NCBI GenBank assembly: GCA_031421855.1
Contig: JANOPN010000170.1
Location: 1 to 22,057 of the forward strand
From: JAAFHN01 sp031421855
Lineage (GTDB): Bacteria; Pseudomonadota; Gammaproteobacteria; Burkholderiales; Burkholderiaceae_C
DNA: 22,057 nt
Direction of reading: 5' to 3'
The position numbers and the translations under genes were made by a program. How positions within the stretch are numbered: the first letter of the stretch is position 1; every line of letters starts with the position of its first letter. Below, in pieces: positions 14,775-21,899 of this stretch. The notes below the pieces were generated by a model. The model worked only from the letters and a program-made list of their open reading frames with translations. It was not told the origin of the DNA and did not search any database.

Positions 14775-14790
14775 TTCGCGCCCGCGCGAA
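14775..14790. repeat. Perfect inverted repeat downstream of the TA operon
   Basis: TTCGCGC CC GCGCGAA forms a 7-bp stem beside a second, longer hairpin (14797-14825). Confidence 0.6.
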
Positions 14791-14796
14791 TCAGGC

Positions 14797-14825
14797 AAAT
14801 TTCGCAGACACCATCTGCGAAATTT
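14797..14825 (-). terminator. 12-bp perfect stem-loop at the end of the TA operon
   Basis: AAATTTCGCAGA CACCA TCTGCGAAATTT is a perfect 12-bp inverted repeat. It begins inside the stop codon of the third ORF of the operon. A clear U tract is missing, so it may terminate, protect mRNA, or be a recombination site. Confidence 0.5.
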
Positions 14826-14988
14826 ACCTCATGGAGCCGGATTTCTCGTCAGGCTGGCGGTGGAGCACTTGCTCGGGTCTCGTGACATTTCCAAGGCTTG
14901 CTTTTGCTTCGGCAAGCGCCTGTCGCAGATCAGTCAGCAACTCGCCTACGTCGACTTCGATGGCTGCCGCGACTTTTTCAATATTCAT
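14824..14988 (-). CDS. Short third ORF of the TA operon (54 residues)
   Basis: On the minus strand an ATG at 14986-14988 overlaps the antitoxin stop codon (ATGA) and opens a 54-codon frame starting MNIEKVAAAIEVDVGELLTD LRQALAEAKAS and ending at a TAA inside a stem-loop. The amphipathic, acidic start resembles the N-terminal part of small helix-turn-helix antitoxin-type proteins in Burkholderiales whose middle reads like TPEQLLVRxAR. Here the HTH part is missing. It is either a truncated second antitoxin or a genuine small third component. The overlap and the codon pattern favour translation. No function can be assigned. Confidence 0.5.
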   Translation of the reverse strand: MNIEKVAAAIEVDVGELLTDLRQALAEAKASLGNVTRPEQVLHRQPDEKSGSMR

Positions 14989-15329
14989 GTGCTTGACGCT
15001 TCTGTCGCTTGGAGGCCTTCGGCCAACTCAGCAAAATTGTTGATCTTGACCGCACCGTCGGGAAACTTCGCGATCACTTCCAGTTCGCCACCCATCGCTT
15101 CGATGTGACTGCGCAGGGTCGAGATATACATATCCGTGCGACGCTCCATCTTTGCCACCGAGGGCTGCTGGACATGAAGCGTCTCGGCAAGTACTTTTTG
15201 CGAAAGGCCACGCGCACGGCGTAGCTCATGTAGAGGCATTTCAGCCAGCATACTTTGGGTCTGCTGGCCGGCTCGCGCCCGTGCCTCGGGCGTCATCGCG
15301 CTTCGCAGATCAGCAAATTTCTTGGCCAT
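14985..15329 (-). CDS. HTH (XRE-family) antitoxin of a type II TA pair
   Basis: The 114-residue protein has an XRE-type helix-turn-helix, LRRARGLSQKVLAETLHVQQ PSVAKMERRTDM, followed by a C-terminal segment (LEVIAKFPDGAVKINNFAEL) typical of HigA-like antitoxins paired with Gp49/HigB toxins. It should neutralise the toxin and repress the operon. The ATG at 15327-15329 overlaps the toxin stop by one base (TGATG), with GGAG seven nucleotides upstream. A GTG one codon earlier is an alternative. The toxin gene comes first, as in higBA-type operons. Confidence 0.9.
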   Translation of the reverse strand: MAKKFADLRSAMTPEARARAGQQTQSMLAEMPLHELRRARGLSQKVLAETLHVQQPSVAKMERRTDMYISTLRSHIEAMGGELEVIAKFPDGAVKINNFAELAEGLQATEASST

Positions 15330-15688
15330 CACTCTTCTCCTTCACGCTTCAATTGAACAAGATGTTCGTCATACAGTCTGTCGGCAATCGGGATATGAAC
15401 GTCGTACCAGCGGTCATCACCTGTTTTGTCGCCACCGATCAGCAAAATTGCCATGCGCCGGGGGTCAAAGGCATAGAGCGTTCGCAGCGGTCGTCCGGCA
15501 TGCTGCGTGCGCAATTCGCGCATGTGTCCGTGGCGTGAGCCGTTGATGCCGCTGGTGTGTGGATGCCCAAGCTTCGGACCACGCGCTTCGAGCAGGCCAA
15601 CCGATGCAGCGACCGACGTTTGCTCCTTGTCTGTCAGCGAAGCCCACCACTCGCCGAATTCGTCTGTGTATTCAACTTCCCACGTCAT
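15329..15688 (-). CDS. RelE/HigB-like (phage Gp49-type) toxin
   Basis: The 119-residue protein starts WEVEYTDEFGEWWASLTDKE and contains HGHMRELRTQHAGRPLRTLY AFDPRRMAILLIGGDKTGDD followed by RWYDVHIPIADRLYDEHL. This is the pattern of the RelE/HigB-like Gp49 group, ribosome-dependent mRNA endonucleases in characterised members. It is the first gene of a three-gene overlapping operon with a well-formed promoter upstream. It lies within the candidate guaA-associated island. Confidence 0.9.
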   Translation of the reverse strand: MTWEVEYTDEFGEWWASLTDKEQTSVAASVGLLEARGPKLGHPHTSGINGSRHGHMRELRTQHAGRPLRTLYAFDPRRMAILLIGGDKTGDDRWYDVHIPIADRLYDEHLVQLKREGEE

Positions 15689-15693
15689 GATGA

Positions 15694-15722
15694 AATATAG
15701 CTCCGAAAGAATATTCCGTCAA
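15694..15722 (-). promoter_or_regulatory. Promoter of the TA operon
   Basis: On the minus strand TTGACG (15717-15722) and TATATT (15694-15699) are spaced by 17 nt, immediately upstream of the toxin gene. The spacer contains the palindrome GAATATTC (15709-15716), a possible antitoxin binding site for autoregulation. Confidence 0.65.
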
Positions 15723-15933
15723 GAGAATGTTTTACAAACGACGAAACCGGCAGTTCGCATTCTTCAGACCGCGTCTGGAGTTTGAAGTGCGCGGGACGAG
15801 ATTGGCGCAACGCGCTTTTTTTCTGGTGGCCGGGTGTGCGGTCGACGCAGCCGTCTGAATTCGCCAGTCAGTGTCAAGCACATTCAAAAGCCGACAACAC
15901 AAGCTACGTGGCCCGGGCTGGGGCTTGGCTCTC

Positions 15934-15968
15934 AGTGAATTTCCTATACACCGTCTCGGAAATTCACT
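15934..15968. repeat. 11-bp perfect inverted repeat in the island's gene-free part
   Basis: AGTGAATTTCC and GGAAATTCACT flank a 13-nt loop, TATACACCGTCTC. It sits in the 511-nt gap between the toxin and guaA (15689-16199), where I see no convincing gene. It could be a transposon-end remnant, an operator or a recombination site. Confidence 0.6.
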
Positions 15969-16180
15969 CACCGTTGGACAGGTCGCTCGGCCATCTAAAT
16001 GCTGTTTTCTACCGTCGAAATTACCGTCAGCAACCTGAGCTAGGAAAGCGAATGGGCGCTAGAGAATGAAGTACACGTCGCGAAAATCCTCAGTTAAATC
16101 ATGCGCCTACCGACGTTGGAAGACTGGTTGACATTGCAACCCGCGCCATCTCATTCGAAACGTAAGTTGTTGACTTATAT

Positions 16181-16198
16181 GGGGTTTTTCCAAACCCC
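16181..16198 (-). terminator. Stem-loop immediately after guaA
   Basis: GGGGTTT TTCC AAACCCC is a perfect 7-bp stem 1 nt beyond the guaA stop codon. No U tract follows on the minus strand, so termination efficiency is doubtful. Confidence 0.4.
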
Positions 16199-16199
16199 T

Positions 16200-16214
16200 T
16201 CACTCCCACTCAAT
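16200..16214. repeat. Proximal direct repeat: guaA 3' end (candidate att site)
   Basis: This is the last 15 bp of guaA (TIEWE-stop), duplicated at 14643-14657. The guaA gene itself is intact. Confidence 0.6.
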
Positions 16215-17819
16215 CGTTGCAGGCGGCTTGGACGACACGTCATAGGTCACCCGGTTAATTCCTCGCACTTCATTGATGATGCGGCTGGAGACCTTTTTGA
16301 GCAGCGCATACGGGAGTTCTGCCCAATCTGCCGTCATGAAGTCACTGGTTTGCACTGCACGAAGGGCGACAACGTAGTCATACGTGCGGCCGTCTCCCAT
16401 CACGCCGACGCTTTTGACGGGCAAGAAAACGGTGAAAGCCTGGCTGGTCAATTCGTACCAGTTTTTGCCGCTGGCATCATCCTTGAAATTGCGAAGCTCT
16501 TCAATGAAGATGGCATCTGCTTTGCGCAGCAGATCGGCGTATTCTTTTTTGACTTCGCCCAAAATACGCACGCCCAGGCCCGGGCCGGGGAAGGGGTGGC
16601 GGTAGACCATGTCGGCTGGTAGGCCTAAGGCTACGCCGAGTTCGCGCACTTCGTCTTTGAAGAGTTCGCGCAAGGGCTCAAGGAGCTTTAACCCGAGCTG
16701 CTCAGGCAAACCGCCGACGTTGTGGTGGCTTTTGATGGTGACGGCTTTTTTGCTTTTACCGGCGCCTGACTCGATGACATCAGGGTAGATGGTGCCTTGC
16801 GCCAGAAAGGTGGCGCCCTTGTGCCCTGAGTCACTGCTTTTCAGTTTGGCTGCCTCCGCTTTGAATACTTCCACAAACTCGCGGCCGATGATTTTTCGTT
16901 TGGCTTCTGGCTCGCTGACGCCTGCGAGGTGGCCTAGAAACTGGGCTTCGGCATCCACGCGAATGACTTTGGCGTGAAGTTTTCCGACAAACATGTCCAT
17001 GACCAAGTCGCCCTCGTTCAAGCGCAACAGGCCGTGGTCAACAAAGACGCACGTGAGTTGGTCGCCAATGGCTCGGTGGATGAGGGCTGCGGCGACTGAA
17101 GAGTCCACCCCGCCGGACAGGCCCAAGATGACTTCTTCGTCGCCCACTTGCGCGCGGATGCTGGCCACGGCTTCGGCGATGTAGTCGCCCATGACCCAGT
17201 CGGGGCAAACGGCGCAAATGTCGAGCACGAAACGATTGAGTAAGGCCGCACCTTGCACGGTGTGGGTGACTTCGGGGTGAAATTGAACTGCATAAAACTT
17301 GCGAATTTCATCAGCCATGCCCGCGATGGGGCAGCTGTCGGTGCTGGCCATGAGCTTGAAGCCGGGTGGCAGCTCGGTGACTTTGTCGCCATGGCTCATC
17401 CAGACATTGAGTATGCCCTCGCCTGCCTCGGTCGTGAAGTCTGCGATGTCTTTGAGCAAGGCGGTGTGGCCGCGTGCGCGAACGGCGGCAAAGCCAAACT
17501 CGCGTTTGTGGCCACCTTCAACCTTACCGCCCAACTGCACGGCCATGGTTTGCATGCCGTAGCAAATGCCCAAAACCGGTACGCCCAGTGTGAATACCGC
17601 CTCGCAGGCGCGGTCGGTGGCCTCTTTGTACACGCTGGCGTGGCTGCCCGAGAGGATGATGCCTTTGAGCTGACCGTCGGCTGCGTAGGCTTGCAGCCAT
17701 TCGCTGCTCACATCGCACGAATGAACCTCGCAAAATACATGGGCTTCGCGAACGCGCCGAGCGATGAGTTGCGTGACTTGCGAGCCGAAATCAAGAATGA
17801 GGATTTTTGGGTGGGTCAT
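16200..17819 (-). CDS. guaA: GMP synthase (glutamine-hydrolysing)
   Basis: The 539-residue protein converts XMP, glutamine and ATP to GMP. The class I glutamine amidotransferase domain has the nucleophile in VLGICYGMQ (Cys86) and the His181/Glu183 pair in QFHPEVTH, at the same numbers as E. coli GuaA. The ATP pyrophosphatase domain has the P-loop SGGVDSS (235-241). The C-terminal dimerisation domain ends KPPATIEWE. The start is the ATG at 17817-17819, giving the residue numbering above. A TTG at 17846 overlaps the upstream MFS stop codon. It lies 23 nt downstream of the MFS transporter gene, so it may be cotranscribed. Its 3' end appears to be an integration site. Confidence 0.98.
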   Translation of the reverse strand: MTHPKILILDFGSQVTQLIARRVREAHVFCEVHSCDVSSEWLQAYAADGQLKGIILSGSHASVYKEATDRACEAVFTLGVPVLGICYGMQTMAVQLGGKVEGGHKREFGFAAVRARGHTALLKDIADFTTEAGEGILNVWMSHGDKVTELPPGFKLMASTDSCPIAGMADEIRKFYAVQFHPEVTHTVQGAALLNRFVLDICAVCPDWVMGDYIAEAVASIRAQVGDEEVILGLSGGVDSSVAAALIHRAIGDQLTCVFVDHGLLRLNEGDLVMDMFVGKLHAKVIRVDAEAQFLGHLAGVSEPEAKRKIIGREFVEVFKAEAAKLKSSDSGHKGATFLAQGTIYPDVIESGAGKSKKAVTIKSHHNVGGLPEQLGLKLLEPLRELFKDEVRELGVALGLPADMVYRHPFPGPGLGVRILGEVKKEYADLLRKADAIFIEELRNFKDDASGKNWYELTSQAFTVFLPVKSVGVMGDGRTYDYVVALRAVQTSDFMTADWAELPYALLKKVSSRIINEVRGINRVTYDVSSKPPATIEWE

Positions 17820-17842
17820 GGTCAAAAGATTCAAACGTTTGG

Positions 17843-19123
17843 TCAATCGGCTCGGGCAGCAGCCAGGTCAGTGGTGGTTTTGGGCTTGATTTTCCCAAAC
17901 GACCAAAACAGCACCGCCATGGCTGCTAACTGAACGGCGCAGGCGATGAAAAATGGGGCGCCCGCCAGTGGATCGGTCGGCGCTCTGTGAGCCATGTAGA
18001 TCAGCAAGGGCGAGGCGACAACCGGTGCAAGCACAGACATGAGGCTTTGTACCGACGACACAGAGCCCATGACGCGGCCCTGCTCGTTGGGGTCGGCCGC
18101 CTCCGAGATGATGCTCGTCAAGGCGGGGCCACTGGCGTGCGAGAGCAGATTAAGCGCGATGATCACAAACATGCCCCAAGTGGTGGTGTTGAGTGCATAG
18201 GCCAAGTAGGCCAATGCGCTGGATGCCATCGACAACATCGCGACCTTGCGCCGCCCCATCTTGCTAACCAGCGGTTTGACCAACAAGCCTTGGGCAAGCG
18301 CCGCGCTCACCCCCACCAAGGTGAGCGACCACGCAACCATGCTGACATCCCACCCCAAGCGAAAGTGGGTGTACAGCACCCATGACGAGTGCAGCATGAA
18401 TTGCGCCAAAACACTGAGGGCAATGGCCACGACCAGCGGCCCGACATCACGCAGCTCAAACAGGCGCTTGAGCGCCGACACCGGGTTGGCGCGTGACCAA
18501 GAGAATGCTTCACGGCGCTCAGGTGGCAGCGACTCGGGCAGCACAAAATAGCCGTAAAGCCAGTTCAACAACGCCAGACCACCAGCCAAAAAGAATGGCA
18601 GGCGCAAATCGATCGAGCCTAAAACACCGCCCAGGAGCGGCCCCAAGATGAAGCCGACACCAAACATGGCACCTAATTTGCCAAATTGCGCAGCGCGTTG
18701 CTCAGGCGGGGTGATGTCACTCACGTACGCATTGGCCACAGCCATGTTGGCCTGCATGCCACCGCCGATGATGCGCGCCACGATCAGGGCGACCATGCTG
18801 GTGGCCAAGCCAGTCATGAAGAAGTTGAGCGCCAGACCAAAAAAGCCGATGAGCAAGACAGGGCGACGCCCGTAGCGATCGCTGAGCCCGCCCAAAATGG
18901 GGCCGCTGACGAAGCTGGCGACGCCAAACGCAAAGGACGCTATGCCGTACCAAAGTGCTTGCTCGTCTTTGCTGGCTGTGAATTGGCCGATCCACATCGG
19001 CAAAACCGGCACCATCAAGCCAATGGCCAACAAATCAATCAGCACCACCAGCATGATGAAACCCATGCTGGCCGAACGCGCAGAAGTGAACGTGATGTTG
19101 TCGGGTTGTTTGTTTGGGGTCAT
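17843..19123 (-). CDS. MFS transporter, TetA/DHA1-like drug:H+ antiporter family
   Basis: The 426-residue protein has 12 hydrophobic segments. The first half carries the motif GGLSDRYGRRPVLLIG (motif A, about residues 78-93) and a motif-C-like GVGFILGPLLGGVLG stretch, which place it among the TetA-like 12-TM exporters. The substrate is unknown and the family name is not proof of drug resistance. I start at the ATG 19121-19123, because the 18-residue upstream extension runs towards a MITE-like element and would hide the normal cytoplasmic N-terminus. guaA follows directly. Confidence 0.88.
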   Translation of the reverse strand: MTPNKQPDNITFTSARSASMGFIMLVVLIDLLAIGLMVPVLPMWIGQFTASKDEQALWYGIASFAFGVASFVSGPILGGLSDRYGRRPVLLIGFFGLALNFFMTGLATSMVALIVARIIGGGMQANMAVANAYVSDITPPEQRAAQFGKLGAMFGVGFILGPLLGGVLGSIDLRLPFFLAGGLALLNWLYGYFVLPESLPPERREAFSWSRANPVSALKRLFELRDVGPLVVAIALSVLAQFMLHSSWVLYTHFRLGWDVSMVAWSLTLVGVSAALAQGLLVKPLVSKMGRRKVAMLSMASSALAYLAYALNTTTWGMFVIIALNLLSHASGPALTSIISEAADPNEQGRVMGSVSSVQSLMSVLAPVVASPLLIYMAHRAPTDPLAGAPFFIACAVQLAAMAVLFWSFGKIKPKTTTDLAAARAD

Positions 19124-19150
19124 GAATGGGGAAACGCACTTTGAAACAGC

Positions 19151-19252
19151 AGGACTTACGCAAAATTGTCCCAGCAAGGCGCAGCGACCAAGACAGAGCG
19201 GATAGCACGGCTAGGAGCTGCAACGCGGCTGGGGCGGTTTTGAGTAAGTCCT
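19151..19252. mobile_element. MITE/REP-like element, 102 bp
   Basis: The element is bounded by inverted ends of 25 bp that match in 21 positions (19151-19175 and 19228-19252). The outermost 15 bases, AGGACTTACGCAAAA and TTTTGAGTAAGTCCT, differ at one position. There is no coding capacity and no obvious target duplication. It lies 28 nt upstream of the MFS start codon and probably contains or displaces that gene's promoter. Confidence 0.65.
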
Positions 19253-19254
19253 AA

Positions 19255-19282
19255 ATAGAAAACGCCCGGAGAACCGGGCGTT
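19255..19282 (-). terminator. Rho-independent terminator of the Kbp-like gene
   Basis: AACGCCCGG AGAA CCGGGCGTT (19261-19282) is a perfect 9-bp stem followed on the minus strand by TTTTCTATTT, 30 nt after the stop codon of the LysM gene. The MITE-like element lies directly beyond it. Confidence 0.88.
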
Positions 19283-19312
19283 TCAAAGCTGGGTTGGGTC
19301 AAGCGCCCGATT

Positions 19313-19813
19313 TTATGCCTCGGCTGGGATGATCAAGTTTTGGCCGGGGTAAATCTTGTCAGGGTGGCTGAGCATGGGCTCGTTGGCCTTGAAGATGGTC
19401 ATATAAGCGTTGGCATTGCCGTAATACTGCTTGGCAATGGCCGACAAGGTGTCGCCACGGTTGACCATGTGAAACTGGCATGCCGCCTCTTCGGGCTCGC
19501 TGCAAGTCATGTCGTCTGCCACGCCCGCCACGCCGTGAATGTTGCCGCAGCAAACGATGATTTTCTCGCGCGTCTCTTGGTTGGCCACCAAGCCGGTGAC
19601 CGTGACCATCTGATCCGCTCCGTTGAAGCCAATCGTGAGGTCGTCTGCTGGCAAGTTTTGCGCGCGAATGTAGTCTTTGACTGCTTCGCTGGCGGCGGCG
19701 TTGGCAGCCGCGGCTTTTTCTTCGTTGCTGGGTTCAGCGACCGCTTCCGCGATCTCAGGCTTTTTGCCAAACAGTTTTTCGCCTGCGTCTTTGAAAAATG
19801 AAACAATGCCCAT
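19313..19813 (-). CDS. kbp: Kbp/YgaU-like BON-LysM protein
   Basis: The 166-residue protein begins MGIVSFFKDAGEKLFGKK and has a BON domain (about 40-95: DLTIGFNGADQMVTVTGLV, CCGNIHGVAGVADDM) and a C-terminal LysM domain (about 113-163: FHMVNRGDTLSAIAKQYYGN, IYPGQNLIIP). This is the architecture of E. coli Kbp (YgaU), a cytoplasmic potassium-binding protein. It has no signal peptide, which fits. The ATG at 19811-19813 is preceded by GGAGAA. A perfect terminator follows. Function by homology only. Confidence 0.9.
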   Translation of the reverse strand: MGIVSFFKDAGEKLFGKKPEIAEAVAEPSNEEKAAAANAAASEAVKDYIRAQNLPADDLTIGFNGADQMVTVTGLVANQETREKIIVCCGNIHGVAGVADDMTCSEPEEAACQFHMVNRGDTLSAIAKQYYGNANAYMTIFKANEPMLSHPDKIYPGQNLIIPAEA

Positions 19814-19839
19814 GAGGTTCTCCGGTAGTGATTAAGCAG

Positions 19840-20322
19840 TCAATCCACGTGCAATGTAGCAGACGGCAACCCAAATTTCATGATCCAAAAATCTGGTTTG
19901 CGTTGCTCAACAATTGTTGCACCAAGGCGGGCATAAAAGTTAGGGCCGTCGGTGCCCAAGTAGACCGCGTCACAACCCATGCGGGCCGCATGGGCAAGGA
20001 CGCTTTGCACCAGCAACGTCCCAATGCCCACATGCCTGCGCCGCAAGGCCACCACCATGCCAGCCAGCCAAACCGCACCGTCAGGCGGACCGTTGCCGTC
20101 ATCGTCTACCAAATTGACGGCACCCACGACCTCGAAGTTCTCAACCGCGACCATCGATACCGGCAAACGCACCTGCTGGGTTGCCAAACGCAGGCGTTGG
20201 GCCATTTTGTCCACCGAGTAGTCGGGTACATCGGTCCAAAACTCATCAAATATGAGCTTAGCCGCCGCTTCGCGATGCTGCGTGAGCTCGAACAGGTGGG
20301 CAATCTTGATTTGCGCGACCAC
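19840..20322 (-). CDS. GNAT-family N-acetyltransferase
   Basis: The 160-residue protein contains the acetyl-CoA motif A, AGMVVALRRRHVGIGTLLVQ SVLAHAARMGCDAVYLGT, and a typical C-terminal FYARLGATIVEQ. Acceptor substrate unknown. The start is GTG (20320-20322) with GGAG six nucleotides upstream and overlapping the end of guaB; the guaB stop is 3 nt away. It is therefore cotranscribed with guaB. Confidence 0.9.
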   Translation of the reverse strand: MVAQIKIAHLFELTQHREAAAKLIFDEFWTDVPDYSVDKMAQRLRLATQQVRLPVSMVAVENFEVVGAVNLVDDDGNGPPDGAVWLAGMVVALRRRHVGIGTLLVQSVLAHAARMGCDAVYLGTDGPNFYARLGATIVEQRKPDFWIMKFGLPSATLHVD

Positions 20323-20325
20323 GAA

Positions 20326-21798
20326 TCACTCCGATCGATAGTTAGGTGCTTCTTTCGTGATTTGCACATCATGAACGTGGCTTTCTCGAATACCAGCGGA
20401 CGTGATCTGCACGAACTGCCCCTTGCTGCGCAGCTCGTCGATGCTGGCGCAGCCGCAGTAGTGCAGCGATGCCCGCACGCCACCCGCGAGCTGGAACATG
20501 GTTGCCAATACCGAGCCTTTGTAGGGCACTTGGCCCTCGATGCCTTCGGGAACGAGCTTGGCGGTGTTGGGGTTGTTACCGCTCTCGCTTGCGTCGCCTT
20601 GAAAGTATCGGTCTGCGGAGCCCTTTTGCATCGCGCCCACGCTGCCCATGCCTCGGTAGCTTTTGTAAGTGCGACCTTGGTACAGGATGATTTCGCCGGG
20701 CGCTTCCTCGGTGCCTGCAAACATGCCGCCCATCATGACCGAGCTGGCCCCAGCGGCAATGGCTTTGGACACATCGCCTGAGAAGCGAATGCCGCCGTCA
20801 GCGATGAGTGGCACGCCAGTGCCATGCAACGCCTGCGCAACGTTGTCGACGGCCGTGACCTGAGGCACGCCCACGCCTGAGACGATGCGCGTGGTGCAAA
20901 TGCTACCCGGGCCAATGCCAACTTTGACCGCATCAGCGCCCGCGTCAGCCAAAGCCTTGGCTGCGTCGCCGGTGGCGATGTTGCCGCCGATCACGTCGAC
21001 ATCGGGAAACCGCTTCTTGATGGCGGCCACGGTGTCGATCACGCCTTTGCTGTGGCCGTGCGCGGTGTCAACCACCAAGACGTCTGCCCCAGCCGCGACC
21101 AAGGCCTCCACGCGGTCCATTGCGTCCACACCCACGCCAGCACCCACCCGCAATCGCCCCATCGCGTCGCGCGCGGCGCTGGGGAAGTTCGTTTGCTTGG
21201 ATATGTCTTTGACGGTGATGAGTCCGCGAAGCTGGCCTGCGTCGTTGACGACCAAAACACGCTCAAGGCGGTGCTTTTGGAGCAGCTCCTTGGCCTCAGA
21301 CGGGGTCGTGCCTTCTTTGACGGTGATCAGCCGCTCGCGTGGGGTCATGATGTTGATGACCAGCTCGTCAAGTCGCTCCTCAAACCGCAAGTCGCGGCTG
21401 GTGACGATGCCGATGACGATGCCTTGATCGACGACTGGAAACCCGCTCACCCCCAAATGCTCAGACAGCTCGCGCACTTGGCGCACGGTGTAGGTGGTGG
21501 TGATGACGACTGGATCGCGCAACACACCGGCCTCGAATCGCTTGACTTTCGCCACCTCGGCCGCCTGCAATTTCGGGCTCATGTTCTTGTGGATGATGCC
21601 AATGCCGCCTTCTTGCGCCATCGCAATCGCCAAACGCGCCTCAGTCACGGTGTCCATTGGCGCTGACACAAAGGGCAGATTGAGCCTGATCCGCTTGGTG
21701 AGCTGGGTTTGCAGCGAGGTGTCTTTGGGCAAAACCTCGGAATACGCGGGGACGAGCAGCACGTCGTCAAATGTCAGGGCAGTGCCGAGCAGTCGCAT
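20326..21798 (-). CDS. guaB: Inosine-5'-monophosphate dehydrogenase
   Basis: The 490-residue protein oxidises IMP to XMP with NAD+, the first step towards GMP. It has the N-terminal barrel start LTFDDVLLVPAYSEVLP, two CBS domains (about 94-205, the Bateman module that binds purine nucleotides), the catalytic loop GIGPGSICTTRIV (Cys301), and the active-site flap GMGSVGAMQKGSADRYFQ. Length matches E. coli GuaB. The ATG at 21796-21798 follows AGAGGAAAAACC. GuaA, the next enzyme in the pathway, is encoded 2.5 kb downstream on the same strand, with three unrelated genes and a terminator between. Confidence 0.98.
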   Translation of the reverse strand: MRLLGTALTFDDVLLVPAYSEVLPKDTSLQTQLTKRIRLNLPFVSAPMDTVTEARLAIAMAQEGGIGIIHKNMSPKLQAAEVAKVKRFEAGVLRDPVVITTTYTVRQVRELSEHLGVSGFPVVDQGIVIGIVTSRDLRFEERLDELVINIMTPRERLITVKEGTTPSEAKELLQKHRLERVLVVNDAGQLRGLITVKDISKQTNFPSAARDAMGRLRVGAGVGVDAMDRVEALVAAGADVLVVDTAHGHSKGVIDTVAAIKKRFPDVDVIGGNIATGDAAKALADAGADAVKVGIGPGSICTTRIVSGVGVPQVTAVDNVAQALHGTGVPLIADGGIRFSGDVSKAIAAGASSVMMGGMFAGTEEAPGEIILYQGRTYKSYRGMGSVGAMQKGSADRYFQGDASESGNNPNTAKLVPEGIEGQVPYKGSVLATMFQLAGGVRASLHYCGCASIDELRSKGQFVQITSAGIRESHVHDVQITKEAPNYRSE

Positions 21799-21899
21799 GG
21801 TTTTTCCTCTTGCTTTTCAAAGCGATATTTTGCCCGTGTAGCGAACCGCGACCGTATACACCGCTGGCGCGCTGCGGCGTTTGGCGCTATGGTTCAGGC

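Noticed and set aside
14700..14830. Integron attC site next to the TA operon
   Set aside because: Hairpins are present, but I could not find the RYYYAAC/GTTRRRY core pair, and no integron integrase or cassette array is in the window.
15782..16069. Plus-strand frame of 95 codons in the toxin-guaA gap
   Set aside because: It has a TTG start, no ribosome binding site and no recognisable motif. The frame crosses the 11-bp inverted repeat.
16101..16622. Plus-strand frame of 173 codons
   Set aside because: It is mostly antisense to the guaA 3' end and has no family match.
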